The translations under genes were made by a program, and so were the position numbers. DNA of 64,000 nt, taken from positions 930,001 to 994,000 of the forward strand of contig OY969122.1 in assembly GCA_963698085.1 (NCBI GenBank). The letters are read 5' to 3'. The stretch is from VRUE01 sp963698085 (GTDB taxonomy: Bacteria > Actinomycetota > Thermoleophilia > Solirubrobacterales > 70-9). Below, piece after piece: positions 15,986 to 24,015 of the stretch. Each line of letters starts with the position of its first letter. Position 1 is the first letter of the stretch. The notes beneath the pieces are model-generated. The model ran no database searches and was not told where the DNA came from. It saw only the letters and a list, made by a program, of their open reading frames with translations.

Positions 15986-16279
15986 ATGGCTGACGAGAAC
16001 CCTACGGGTAGCGCTGAGCGCGTTCCCTTCATCCCTACCAGTGCCGACAGGAAGGTCGAGTGGGTCGTCCTGTCCTTTTTGGTCGATGAGCATCCCGACC
16101 ACCAGTTGACCATCCCCGAGGTGTCGCTCGCCCTCAACGCGACCGACGCCGATTTCAGCAGCGAGGACGCAATTGAGCGGGCGATCCGCGAACTCGTAGG
16201 CGCAGGGCTCCTGCACTGCGAGGGCGGGTTCGTATTGCCTACCCGCGCAGCCCTCTGCTACCAGCGCCTGGCGGGCTAG
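15986..16279 (+). CDS. Small winged-helix-like protein
   Basis: This 97-residue protein has the alternation of a winged helix: VEWVVLSFLVDEHPDHQLTI, a serine/aspartate turn, AIERAIRELVGAGLLHCEGG, then a wing (FVLPTRAALCY). AAGGAGG at 15968-15974 precedes both a GTG at 15977 and the chosen ATG at 15986. The stop is followed 2 nt later by the next start, so it is co-transcribed with the XRE gene and integrase. It is likely a regulator of the integration module. Confidence 0.6.
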   Translation: MADENPTGSAERVPFIPTSADRKVEWVVLSFLVDEHPDHQLTIPEVSLALNATDADFSSEDAIERAIRELVGAGLLHCEGGFVLPTRAALCYQRLAG

Positions 16280-16281
16280 CG

Positions 16282-16572
16282 ATGGATGGCTCCACCGAAG
16301 TAGCCAGGTGCTTCGGTGCCAACCTCCGCCAGGCCCGCAAGCAGGCCGATCTCAGCCAGGAAGAAATCGGTTTCAGGGCGTCGCTTCATCGCACCGAGAT
16401 TGGCCTGCTTGAGAGGGGCGCGCGGGTGCCTCGTATCGACACGCTGATCAAGCTCGCAACGGCACTCGGCGTGCGCATCGATTGCGCGCTTCTGACAGGG
16501 ATCGAGTGGACGCCGGGCACGTTCGAGGCCGGCGGGTTCACGACTGGGACCGGTGAAGATCGGGATGGCTGA
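16282..16572 (+). CDS. XRE-family helix-turn-helix regulator
   Basis: This 96-residue protein carries a canonical XRE domain (about residues 10-68: LRQARKQADLSQEEIGFRAS then TEIGLLERGARVPRIDTLIK) and a short Gly/Thr-rich tail. Its end overlaps the integrase start by 8 nt, so regulator and integrase are translationally coupled. It probably represses integrase or excision genes. Confidence 0.85.
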   Translation: MDGSTEVARCFGANLRQARKQADLSQEEIGFRASLHRTEIGLLERGARVPRIDTLIKLATALGVRIDCALLTGIEWTPGTFEAGGFTTGTGEDRDG

Positions 16573-17719
16573 GGGCATAAGGAGGCGGCACACGAAGGGT
16601 TGCGGCGCTCGCAACGGCGGGCGCTGCAACTGCGAAGGAGGCTGGCAAGCATCTGTCTACTCCTCGCGTGACGGAAGGAAGCTCTACAAAACCTTCCCTC
16701 GCAAGTCGGAAGCGCGCTCCTGGCGGGCGGACGCAAAGCGATCCCTAGATCGCGGCAAGCTGCGGGCACCCAATGGCCGGACGCTGCGGGAGGCAGCGAC
16801 AACCTGGCTCGACGGTGCCGAGCGCGGCGACGTACGCAACCGCTCGGGCCGACCCTTCAAGCCCTCGACGTTGCGCGGCTATCGACTCGCACTCACCGAC
16901 CGCATCCTGCCGGAGCTAGGGACGCAAAAGCTGACCGCGATCACGACGACGGATCTGCAATCGCTGGTCGATCGATGGCTATCCGACGGACACTCGGCGT
17001 CCACGATCCGCAACTCGATCAAGCCCCTCCAAGCGATCTACCGGCGCGCGCGAGCGCGTGAAGGGGTATCGATCAATCCGACCCGCGACCTCGAACTGCC
17101 GGTGCCCACTCCAAGTGAGGTCGAGATCGTCGGCCCCGAAATCGCAGCGTCACTGCTCGCCGTACTCCCCCTTGCAGAACGTGCCATTTGGGCGACTGCG
17201 CTGTACGCAGGGCTCAGATACGGCGAGCTGCGCGCATTGCGCCGGGAGGCTGTCGATCTCGATCGACGCTTGATCGAAGTCCGGGAGTCATGGGACCCCA
17301 AGGCGGGTCCAATAGAGCCCAAGACTCGGAGGTCACGTCGCACGGTGCCGATGCCGACCCTCCTGCGCACGCTGCTGGTCGATCTAGTGGCCCACGACGA
17401 CAATCCCAACCCGCGTGCACTCGTCTTCGGCACCGCCGATGAGGAGCCCTTCAATGCCGAGAGGCTGTACCGCTTCGCGGACCATTGCTGGCGCAAGGCC
17501 AGCCTCACTGAGCGGCTGCGCCTACACCAAGCCCGCCATACCTACGCCTCCTTCATGATTGCTGCTGGGGTCAACCCGAAGGCCCTGTCGTCTTTCATGG
17601 GCCATTCCTCGATCACGGTGACGTTCGACCTCTACGGCCACCTTATGCCCGGCACCGAGGCCGAGGGTGCAGCACTGCTGGACGCCTTCTTGGATGCTGA
17701 ATCCCCCGAGGGCGAGTAG
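16565..17719 (+). CDS. Tyrosine recombinase / phage-type integrase
   Basis: The 384-residue integrase has an N-terminal arm-binding region (with GWQASVYSSRDGRKLYKTFP), a SAM-like core-binding domain (about 70-165) and a C-terminal catalytic domain. The catalytic Arg lies in LYAGLRYGELRAL, HxxR in RLHQARHTY, the second His in FMGHSS and the nucleophile Tyr in FDLYGHL. It recombines attP with the 3' end of tRNA-Ser(TGA), whose duplicate lies about 760 bp downstream. The ATG at 16565 is preferred; a GTG at 16553 is also in frame. Confidence 0.93.
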   Translation: MAEGIRRRHTKGCGARNGGRCNCEGGWQASVYSSRDGRKLYKTFPRKSEARSWRADAKRSLDRGKLRAPNGRTLREAATTWLDGAERGDVRNRSGRPFKPSTLRGYRLALTDRILPELGTQKLTAITTTDLQSLVDRWLSDGHSASTIRNSIKPLQAIYRRARAREGVSINPTRDLELPVPTPSEVEIVGPEIAASLLAVLPLAERAIWATALYAGLRYGELRALRREAVDLDRRLIEVRESWDPKAGPIEPKTRRSRRTVPMPTLLRTLLVDLVAHDDNPNPRALVFGTADEEPFNAERLYRFADHCWRKASLTERLRLHQARHTYASFMIAAGVNPKALSSFMGHSSITVTFDLYGHLMPGTEAEGAALLDAFLDAESPEGE

Positions 17720-17777
17720 ACCGACGTTCTCGGGTAGGGTGAACCAAGGTCGGGCTGCACAACCAGAAAGGCAGGGG

Positions 17778-18332
17778 ATGGGTTTGGATCTCAGGCAAGC
17801 TCTTGGGGCGCTCTTCGCGGCATCCGCTTCCGCGCTTTGCCTCTGCGCGTGTGCGACGGAGGACGCGCCGGCAACGGAGGACGTGCCGAGTTTGAGCGAG
17901 ATGAAGGAATTCCGGGCCTACCCGGTCTACTACTCCGGTAACTCCGTAGCTGGGAGCTCTCTAGTAGAGGTTTTCGGAGACCCCGAGATCCACGAGGACA
18001 AGCGAGACACGACCTGGGTTCTCATCTACGGCGATTGCGAGGCGGACGAAGGTGGTTGTTTTCCCCCACTCCAGATACACAGCTACAGCATTTGCGCTCG
18101 CGGGGCAGGCCTACGTGAGGACCGGCTATTCGATTTACGCGGGGCCAAGGCGACCAAGACGATGCGAGGAAGCGGAGCTGGCTTGGAAATCTTCACCGGC
18201 CGAACGACCGTGACGATCGGCGCCGAAAACCAAAGCGTCCTCAACTCTGCCGTGCAAGCCCTGAGGAACGTTCGTGAGAAACACCCCCCGTCTTCTCTCC
18301 CCCCACCAGCACCCCAGTGCCCACCTCGCTGA
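17778..18332 (+). CDS. Putative lipoprotein, function unknown
   Basis: This 184-residue protein has a signal peptide ending in a lipobox-like LCAC, after which an acidic linker begins (TEDAPATEDV). The mature part contains a YPVYYSGNSVAGSSLVEVFG segment and four further Cys residues, suggesting a small disulfide-stabilised extracellular domain; the tail is Pro-rich. It lies between integrase and attR, a typical cargo position. AAAGGCAGGGG precedes the ATG at 17778. No family is recognised. Confidence 0.6.
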   Translation: MGLDLRQALGALFAASASALCLCACATEDAPATEDVPSLSEMKEFRAYPVYYSGNSVAGSSLVEVFGDPEIHEDKRDTTWVLIYGDCEADEGGCFPPLQIHSYSICARGAGLREDRLFDLRGAKATKTMRGSGAGLEIFTGRTTVTIGAENQSVLNSAVQALRNVREKHPPSSLPPPAPQCPPR

Positions 18333-18415
18333 GCGGTGAGCTGCCTTGCCTAGACCGGGCCAGGCCTAAATCGCTCAACCATCCTTTAGTCACGCGGTCG
18401 CCTTGCGAGCGCCGC

Positions 18416-18437
18416 GGTGGCACAGACGGTGGCACGG
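18416..18437 (+). repeat. Paired GGTGGCAC sites, putative integrase arm sites (right)
   Basis: GGTGGCAC at 18416-18423 and GGTGGCACGG at 18428-18437 lie 46-67 bp inside attR and match the pair at 9127-9147 in sequence and orientation. Confidence 0.5.
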
Positions 18438-18482
18438 AACGAGGAATCGCCCTAGCAAGCCATTTCTGCAGCCCCTCCCTCA

Positions 18483-18543
18483 GCCTTGAAAGCCGTTAGA
18501 CGTCGTAAGGCGTCTCGTGGGTTCGAATCCCACCCCCTCCGCT
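18483..18543 (+). repeat. attR: displaced tRNA-Ser 3' half
   Basis: This is a 61-bp copy of the tRNA-Ser(TGA) 3' half starting in the anticodon stem (GCCTTGAAAGCCGTTAGA). It is identical to attL over its last 32 bp but has a different, still self-complementary variable arm (GACGTC-GTAA-GGCGTC). It has no 5' half and is not a functional tRNA. Confidence 0.88.
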
Positions 18544-18572
18544 GACGCCCTCAAATATGAGAGGCTGCCGCC

Positions 18573-19193
18573 GTGGACCTCGTCAAGATCCTGCCGCTGA
18601 CGTTCGTGATGGTTGCCGGTCCGCAGATCATCAGCGCATTCTTTTTCGCTACCGGCGAGTCGTGGAAGAAGATCTCGGCGGCCTACGTCCTCGGCGCCGC
18701 GATATCGATTACCGCGATCGTCAGCGCCGCCTACTTCCTGGCGAGCGGGGCCGAAAGCAGTGGGGGCGATGACGGTTCCGGCCTCGACACGGTCGATTAT
18801 GTGGTGCTCGCCCTGCTGGTGTTCGCGGCGATCCACACCTTCCGCAGCCGTGACCAGACCGAGCCGCCGAAATGGATGGGCAAGCTTCAGGCCGCCAGTC
18901 CGAAAATGACGCTGGTCCTCGGCTTTCTCCTGCTCGGCTTCTTCCCCAGCGACATCGTCACCTCGATCAGCGTCGGCAGCTTCCTCGGCAGCCATGGCGA
19001 TGCCTGGTGGGAAGTCCTTCCCTTCATCGCCCTCACCCTGCTGCTGCTCTCCGCACCGGCGCTGATGGTGGTGCTGCTTGGCCAGCGGGCTCAGACCGTG
19101 CTGCCGAAAATCCGCGACTGGATGGACACGAACTCGTGGATCGTCAGCGAGATAGTGATCGTCCTCTTCATCGTCATCATCCTCAGCGGCTAA
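18573..19193 (+). CDS. GAP-family multi-pass membrane protein
   Basis: This 206-residue integral membrane protein has about six hydrophobic helices. It matches the GAP/Sap (sulfolipid-1-addressing, LysE-like fold) family of Actinobacteria, with FFPSDIVTSISVG in the middle as a conserved loop and a short acidic loop (ESSGGDDGSG) between the halves. Mycobacterial relatives help export glycolipids; the substrate here is unknown. It is the first chromosomal gene after attR and begins with GTG 30 nt after the attachment repeat. Confidence 0.75.
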   Translation: MDLVKILPLTFVMVAGPQIISAFFFATGESWKKISAAYVLGAAISITAIVSAAYFLASGAESSGGDDGSGLDTVDYVVLALLVFAAIHTFRSRDQTEPPKWMGKLQAASPKMTLVLGFLLLGFFPSDIVTSISVGSFLGSHGDAWWEVLPFIALTLLLLSAPALMVVLLGQRAQTVLPKIRDWMDTNSWIVSEIVIVLFIVIILSG

Positions 19194-19218
19194 CGCGCCG
19201 CGGGATAGGACCCAAGCC

Positions 19219-19677
19219 CTACTCGGAGAGCTCGACCCGTTCGATCTTCTGCTCCTCGAGCGGCCGGTCCGAGCCGTCGGTCTCGGTCTTCTCAATCACG
19301 TCGACCGTCTCCATCCCCTCGGTGACCGTGCCGAAAACGGTGTGCTTGCCGTCCAACCATGGCGCCGCCTCGGTGGTGACGATGAAGAACTGCGAGCCGT
19401 TCGTGTTCGGGCCGGCGTTGGCCATCGCCAGCGCCCCGCGGACGATCTTGTGCTCGTTGATCTCGTCCTCGAAGGTGTAGCCGGGACCGCCGCGACCGGT
19501 TCCCTCCGGGCAACCGCCCTGGATCATGAAGTCGGCGATGACCCGGTGGAAGATCAGCCCGTCGTAGAAGCCGTCAGCGGCAAGCTTGCGGAAGTTCTCC
19601 ACGGTCTTCGGGGCGTCGGAGTCGTGCAGCTCGAACACGATCTCCCCGGCATTGGTGTGAAACGTCGCCTGTGACAT
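19219..19677 (-). CDS. Peptidyl-prolyl cis-trans isomerase, cyclophilin type
   Basis: This 152-residue single-domain cyclophilin has the active-site segments FHRVIADFMIQGG (Arg near residue 46), GPNTNGSQFFI and a Trp/His pocket (APWLDGKHTVFG). There is no signal peptide, so it is a cytoplasmic proline isomerase assisting protein folding. The ATG lies 8 nt after a TAGGGT -10 box on the minus strand. Confidence 0.95.
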   Translation of the reverse strand: MSQATFHTNAGEIVFELHDSDAPKTVENFRKLAADGFYDGLIFHRVIADFMIQGGCPEGTGRGGPGYTFEDEINEHKIVRGALAMANAGPNTNGSQFFIVTTEAAPWLDGKHTVFGTVTEGMETVDVIEKTETDGSDRPLEEQKIERVELSE

Positions 19678-19685
19678 AGCCGCTC

Positions 19686-19691
19686 ACCCTA
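19686..19691 (-). promoter_or_regulatory. Probable -10 box, leaderless start (cyclophilin)
   Basis: TAGGGT on the minus strand is 8 nt before the cyclophilin ATG. It sits between that gene and the stop of the upstream secreted-protein gene. Confidence 0.5.
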
Positions 19692-19710
19692 CCCAAGCGG
19701 CGCCGACAAT

Positions 19711-21987
19711 TCAGCCGCCGACTCGCACGAGGACGGGCCGGGAGGCGCCGGGGGCGTACGGCCAGCGCTCCTCGGCCAGGGCCACAGCGCGCAAGCGGAT
19801 CCGCGCCGCGCCGGTGACGTAGCGGAAGCGGTAGCGGGCACGGAAGCGGCCGCTGTGGTCGGTGCGGGTGACGAGCACGGGGCGCCAGAGCTTGGCCGCA
19901 CTCTCGTAGTACTGGATCGCGACCAGCTTGCCGCGCCGTGGCAACGGCGCTCCGCGGGTGCGGACCCGACCCCAGAGCCGCACCGTCTCGCCCGTGCGGA
20001 GGCTGCGAGGCGAGGCACTGAGAATCGCCATTCCGCGTACACGCAACGCCAGAGCGGGGCGCCGAGCCGCGGCCAAGCCTTTCTCACCCGCGAAGCTGAC
20101 GGTTATCCGGCGTGAGGGACCGGCCGGCAGGGCAAGCTCGAATCCACCGTGGCGGCCGGTGCGGACCGCCTCGACGTGGCGGCCGGTCAGGGCGCCGCGC
20201 GAAAGCCGCGAGACGACCCGCAGGCGCCGCCCCGACAGCCCGGCGCCCTCGGCGTTGAGCAGCCGCCCCGACAGAGCCGCGCCGGCGCCGAAGGGCACGG
20301 TCACGCGCTGGCCACGGCGCTGGCGCCAGCGAAGCTTGGCGAAGAGACGGGTCTTCGCGGCCGGCGCATCGCCCTCCCCCCGGCGCGCGGGCCTGCTGGG
20401 GCCCACCGGGGGTGGGACCTTGCGCAATGCCATCTCGGTGCCGTCTACGCGCCGGGTGGTCGACGCCGCATTGCCGGCCACGTCGACGGCAGTGGCGCGG
20501 AAGGCGTAGGTCCCCGGCTCGAGGTCGGAGGGCACCGAGGCGACCAGGCGGCGGGAACCCGCCGTCCCTCCCTCCTGCAACCTGGAAGGCAGCTCGATCC
20601 AGTGTTCGGCGTTGACCCGCCGGTAGGCGATCTCGCCGCCAGCGGCGCCGGAGTGCTCGTCGCTCACGCTGGCGCCGACGGTCGACGGCAGCTCGCTGCC
20701 CGTGGCGTCGGGCAGCGCCTCGAAGGCAACGCTCGGTGGCACGTCGTCGAGGCGCATCGGCAGCTCGATCGCCGAATTCGAGTCGGTGTTGCCAGCCTCA
20801 TCACGCAGCCAGATGCGGAAGGTGAAGACACCGGGCCTGGGCAGGGTCCGATCGGGAAGTGAGGAGATGTCCCGCCCCGGCGCCAGCTTGACGCCAGTGT
20901 CGTAGCCGGCAGGGCCGGTGATCCGCCAGTAGGCACCGTCGATCGGGCTCGCCGGCCCCTGACCGGGGTTGCTCCAGGAGAAATCGAAGTTGTCGACCCG
21001 GCGCCAACCCTCGCCGCCGGCAAGCGAGAGGTTGCGCGGGTGCGCCGGCGGATGGTTGTCGATGCCGATGCTGCGGTCGCCGCTGCAGGCGACGTTGCCA
21101 GCGAAGTCGGTGGCGCAGTGGCGCAGGCTGTGGCTGCCGTCGCTGAAGCGGGTCGTGTCGACCGTGGCGCTGCCGGAGACGCCGGTCAAGCAGGGTTGCA
21201 TCTTCGTGCCTCGCCACTCGCCCCCGATCGATGCCTTCGCGCAGGGGTACTCGACCAGCGAGACGCGGTTGCCGTCGAGCAGCGTCTCGCCGAAGCGGAC
21301 CCCGCTACCGCCGTCGCTGCCCGAGAAGGCGATGCCCTGGGTGCCGCGCCGCCAACCGCCGGCGGCCAGGTCGCCGCCGATCCAAGCGCCCGGCCCGCCA
21401 TCGTCCTGGATCGTGATGGTCAGGGCCCGGACCGCCGACCAGGAGTCTGCTTCGATCGAGCACCACTTGCTCTCAGCGCGCGCGCAAAGCAGCCGGTCCT
21501 CGAGCGCCGGCTGCGGCGAGGAGAACCCGGCGGTGAAGTTGCGCGGCGTCGTGTCGGTACCGCCGGCGCTGACGAAGGGGTCGAAGCCGCCGCTCCAGGT
21601 GCCGACACCGATCCGCTGCTCCATGCCGTCGTGCAGGGTGTGCCACCAGGTGCCGCTGACGCGGGTGATGCCGGTCCCCGGCGGCGCGACCCAGCGCCAG
21701 CGGGCGAAGCGCGTGCCGGAAACAGTGGCGCCGCCCTTGGTGAAGCTCTTCAGGTGGGCGCCGTCGAAGGGGTCGGAGCCGGTAGGGGTCGCACACCAGG
21801 CGTCGCGGCGGAACTTGGCGCCGCCGGTCGAGTCCCACCAATCGGCGTCCGCATCGAGGTGCCAGCCGCACTGGGCGATCGAGTACTTGCCGGCCGTCGC
21901 TTCGCGAGCTGCCAGCAGCAGCAACGCCAGCGCCAGCGCAACTCCGATCGCCAAGATCCGTCCCATGCTCCCGCGCGTCCTCGACAT
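19711..21987 (-). CDS. Large secreted protein with Ig-like repeats
   Basis: This 758-residue protein has a signal peptide (GRILAIGVALALALLLLAAR, ending near REATA). An N-terminal lectin-like part is rich in Trp/Gly and Cys (AQCGWHLDADADWWDST). Several beta-sandwich repeats follow, including DNHPPAHPRNLSL and DDVPPSVAFEALPD interdomain segments, and the C-terminal part is basic and Arg-rich. It is likely an extracellular surface or matrix protein; no catalytic motif is seen. GAGGGGGA 5 nt upstream supports the ATG at 21987. The reading frame extends to 22347, but that part overlaps the divergent mrp gene. Confidence 0.7.
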   Translation of the reverse strand: MSRTRGSMGRILAIGVALALALLLLAAREATAGKYSIAQCGWHLDADADWWDSTGGAKFRRDAWCATPTGSDPFDGAHLKSFTKGGATVSGTRFARWRWVAPPGTGITRVSGTWWHTLHDGMEQRIGVGTWSGGFDPFVSAGGTDTTPRNFTAGFSSPQPALEDRLLCARAESKWCSIEADSWSAVRALTITIQDDGGPGAWIGGDLAAGGWRRGTQGIAFSGSDGGSGVRFGETLLDGNRVSLVEYPCAKASIGGEWRGTKMQPCLTGVSGSATVDTTRFSDGSHSLRHCATDFAGNVACSGDRSIGIDNHPPAHPRNLSLAGGEGWRRVDNFDFSWSNPGQGPASPIDGAYWRITGPAGYDTGVKLAPGRDISSLPDRTLPRPGVFTFRIWLRDEAGNTDSNSAIELPMRLDDVPPSVAFEALPDATGSELPSTVGASVSDEHSGAAGGEIAYRRVNAEHWIELPSRLQEGGTAGSRRLVASVPSDLEPGTYAFRATAVDVAGNAASTTRRVDGTEMALRKVPPPVGPSRPARRGEGDAPAAKTRLFAKLRWRQRRGQRVTVPFGAGAALSGRLLNAEGAGLSGRRLRVVSRLSRGALTGRHVEAVRTGRHGGFELALPAGPSRRITVSFAGEKGLAAARRPALALRVRGMAILSASPRSLRTGETVRLWGRVRTRGAPLPRRGKLVAIQYYESAAKLWRPVLVTRTDHSGRFRARYRFRYVTGAARIRLRAVALAEERWPYAPGASRPVLVRVGG

Positions 21988-22126
21988 TCGTCCCCCTCGA
22001 TCGCGTTGCAGTAGGAGGGCCAAGGCCACGGCGGCGTCGACTCTCCCCCCGGCGGACGGATGTCGGGAGCAGACGGTCGCTCGCAGCGGAGGGTGGCTCG
22101 AGGGCGCGCTCTGCGAAAATGACGCG

Positions 22127-23275
22127 ATGCCTCTCCCAACCCAGGACCAGATCACCGAGAAGCTGCGCGCCGTCATCGACCCCGAGCTGCGCCGCTCGAT
22201 CGTCGAGCTGGGCATGGTGCGCTCGATCGAGGTCAAGGATGACGGCCGGGTCGAGGTGGTCGTCTCCCTTACCACCGCCGGCTGCCCGATCCGGGCCCAC
22301 TTCGAACAGGCAGTCGCCCAACGGATCTCAGAGCTCGACGGCGTCACCTCGGTCGCGGTCGGCTTCGACGTCCTCTCCGATGACGAGAAAGGCCAGCTTC
22401 AGCAGACGCTCGGCCGCAACAAGCTGCCGGCAGGCGCGCTGGCCCAGGTAAAGAACGTGATCTGCGTCGCCTCCGGCAAGGGCGGCGTCGGCAAGTCGAC
22501 GATGACCGCCAACCTCGCCGCGGCGCTGAGCGCCGAAGGCCACCCGGCCGGCGCCCTCGACTGCGACGTCTACGGCTACTCGATCCCGCGCATGCTCGGC
22601 GTCAACCGCAAACCGGAAGTCAACGGCGAGCGCAAGATCCTGCCGTTAGAAGCGGCGGGCGGGGTCAAGGTGATGTCGATCGGCTTCTTCGTCGAGGAGA
22701 ACTCGGCGGTGGTCTGGCGCGGCCCGATGCTGCACAAGGCGATCCAGCAGTTCCTCGAGGATGTCGCCTGGGGCGAGCTGGAGTACCTGCTGCTCGACCT
22801 CCCCCCGGGGACCGGCGACGTCTCGATGACCCTCTCCCAGCTGCTGCCGCAGGCGAAGTTCGTGCTCGTGACGACGCCGCAACCCGCGGCCCAGACCGTC
22901 GCCAAGCGGGCCGCCGACATGGCGCAGAAGTTCGACCTCGAGCTGCTCGGCACGATCGAGAACATGTCCGGCTTCACCACCCCCAACGGCGAACGCTTCA
23001 CGATCTTCGGCGAGGGCGGCGGCCAATTGCTGGCCGACGAGCTCGACATCCCGATGCTCGGAAAGGTGCCGCTCTCCGAGGCGCTGCGCGAGCACGCCGA
23101 CGCGGGCACGCCGCTGGTCACCGCGGAGCCCGATTCACCCGCTTCGCAGGCGATCCGCCAGGCCGCCCGCGGCATCGTCGCCGCCACGCCACAGGAGCTA
23201 CCGGTCCTCCAAGCCACCCCGGCGCCAGCCGAGGCACCCCCGGTCAGCGGTACCCCGCTACCAGTCGTTCAGTAG
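22127..23275 (+). CDS. mrp: Mrp/NBP35-family P-loop ATPase (Fe-S carrier)
   Basis: The 382-residue protein has an N-terminal MIP18/DUF59 domain (about 1-90) and a ParA-like ATPase domain with the deviant Walker A SGKGGVGKST (116-125), LDCDVYGYS and LLDLPPGTGD. The family carries Fe-S clusters to apoproteins. The CxxC that binds the bridging cluster in ApbC is absent: the ENMSGFTTPNG segment has no Cys. A direct Fe-S scaffold role is therefore less certain. The frame is open far upstream, but the ATG at 22127 gives the family's natural N-terminus. Confidence 0.92.
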   Translation: MPLPTQDQITEKLRAVIDPELRRSIVELGMVRSIEVKDDGRVEVVVSLTTAGCPIRAHFEQAVAQRISELDGVTSVAVGFDVLSDDEKGQLQQTLGRNKLPAGALAQVKNVICVASGKGGVGKSTMTANLAAALSAEGHPAGALDCDVYGYSIPRMLGVNRKPEVNGERKILPLEAAGGVKVMSIGFFVEENSAVVWRGPMLHKAIQQFLEDVAWGELEYLLLDLPPGTGDVSMTLSQLLPQAKFVLVTTPQPAAQTVAKRAADMAQKFDLELLGTIENMSGFTTPNGERFTIFGEGGGQLLADELDIPMLGKVPLSEALREHADAGTPLVTAEPDSPASQAIRQAARGIVAATPQELPVLQATPAPAEAPPVSGTPLPVVQ

Positions 23276-23279
23276 CGGA

Positions 23280-23295
23280 CGCGGCTCAAGCCGCG
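23280..23295 (+). terminator. Possible terminator hairpin after mrp
   Basis: CGCGGCT-CA-AGCCGCG forms a tight 7-bp stem 4 nt after the mrp stop. It is followed by CTCTTGCTCTTGC, which is pyrimidine-rich but not a T-run. Confidence 0.5.
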
Positions 23296-23318
23296 CTCTT
23301 GCTCTTGCATCAATTTTG

Positions 23319-23432
23319 TTCGGCCCGATTCCTATGCGGGGGCGGGAACGGCTTTCCTCGAAGAGATCATGTCCTTGCGGTTCAAGATCCCGCCCTCAAG
23401 GGCCGATAAGGGCGCAACCAGTGTCTGCGCGT
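23319..23432 (+). promoter_or_regulatory. Structured leader RNA candidate upstream of surface-protein cluster
   Basis: Nested complementarity is visible: TCGGCCC (about 23319) pairs with GGGCCGA (about 23400), GGCGGGA with TCCCGCC inside it, and a separate GCGCA...TGCGC hairpin follows. A 220-bp gap separates mrp from the first surface gene. Purine-rich single-stranded joints (GATAAGG, GCAACC) resemble riboswitch junctions, but no known class fits by eye. Confidence 0.35.
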
Positions 23433-23496
23433 GGGCGGGCCAGCTGAAGGGCTGCTCGCCTGGACGTTCCGGCACTTATCACGAAGGAGAGAGAAA

Positions 23497-23979
23497 GTGC
23501 TGAACGGAAGCGGGAAGCGAAATATTGTCGCCGGGGCCATGGCCGTCCTCGTGCTCGGTGTCGTCGGGCTCGTCTACGCCGCCTGGACCACGAACGGCAG
23601 CGGCTCCGGCTACGCCAAAGCGGGCACCTCCCAGGCCCTGACCACGGTCGACGTCTCGGCCAGCACGGCGGCCACGCTCTACCCGGGCGCCACCGGCGAC
23701 GTGCTGCTCAAAGTCAACAACCCGAATCCGTATCCCGTCCGGGTAACCGACGTGACCGGCAACGGCGCTGTGACCGCAGACTCCGGGCACGCCACCTGCG
23801 TGACCACGGGGGTCACGTTCACCGATCAGCACAGCCAGACGATCGACATCGCGCCGAGCTCGCAGACGCAGTTGACGCTGACGGGTGCGGCCAAAATGTC
23901 GAATGCCTCCGACAACGGATGCCAGGGCGCGACGTTCACGATTCCGGTCAGCCTGACCGGCGCGAGCAACGCTCCCTAG
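23497..23979 (+). CDS. Secreted surface protein 1 (GSGSGYAKAG motif)
   Basis: This 160-residue protein has one N-terminal hydrophobic helix (IVAGAMAVLVLGVVGLVYAA) followed by WTTNGSGSGYAKAG. A beta-sandwich-like domain comes next, with ATLYPGATGDVLLKVNNPNP and two Cys. The layout recalls camelysin/TasA-type secreted fibre subunits, but no SipW-like peptidase is nearby. The GTG at 23497 has AAGGAGAG upstream; in-frame codons before it are not needed. It is the first of three co-directional surface genes, the second and third being adjacent. Confidence 0.6.
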   Translation: MLNGSGKRNIVAGAMAVLVLGVVGLVYAAWTTNGSGSGYAKAGTSQALTTVDVSASTAATLYPGATGDVLLKVNNPNPYPVRVTDVTGNGAVTADSGHATCVTTGVTFTDQHSQTIDIAPSSQTQLTLTGAAKMSNASDNGCQGATFTIPVSLTGASNAP

Positions 23980-24015
23980 GGCGAGAGAGGCATACGCAGG
24001 GCTCCCCGGGCAGCG

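Larger units (their letters stand above)
8992..18543. mobile_element. Integrative mobilisable element 2 in tRNA-Ser(TGA)
   Basis: The element is bounded by the direct repeat of the tRNA 3' half and has a tyrosine integrase near its right end. It carries a MobF relaxase-helicase but no visible coupling protein or mating-channel genes, so it looks mobilisable rather than self-transmissible. It also carries an XRE-ImmA regulator, several small HTH proteins and passenger genes of unknown function. Length is about 9.5 kb. Confidence 0.88.

Noticed and set aside
18483..18543. Second functional tRNA-Ser
   Set aside because: Only the 3' half is present, with no 5' acceptor strand or D-arm; it is the attR duplicate.
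20969..22126. Long N-terminal extension of mrp
   Set aside because: It is antisense to the large secreted-protein gene, and the family's natural N-terminus starts at ATG 22127.
21988..22347. Upstream extension of the large secreted protein
   Set aside because: It overlaps the mrp 5' region, and the signal peptide with a good ribosome site starts at 21987.
23319..23432. c-di-GMP (GEMM) or c-di-AMP riboswitch
   Set aside because: The conserved core sequences of these classes could not be aligned, so only an unclassified structured leader is reported.
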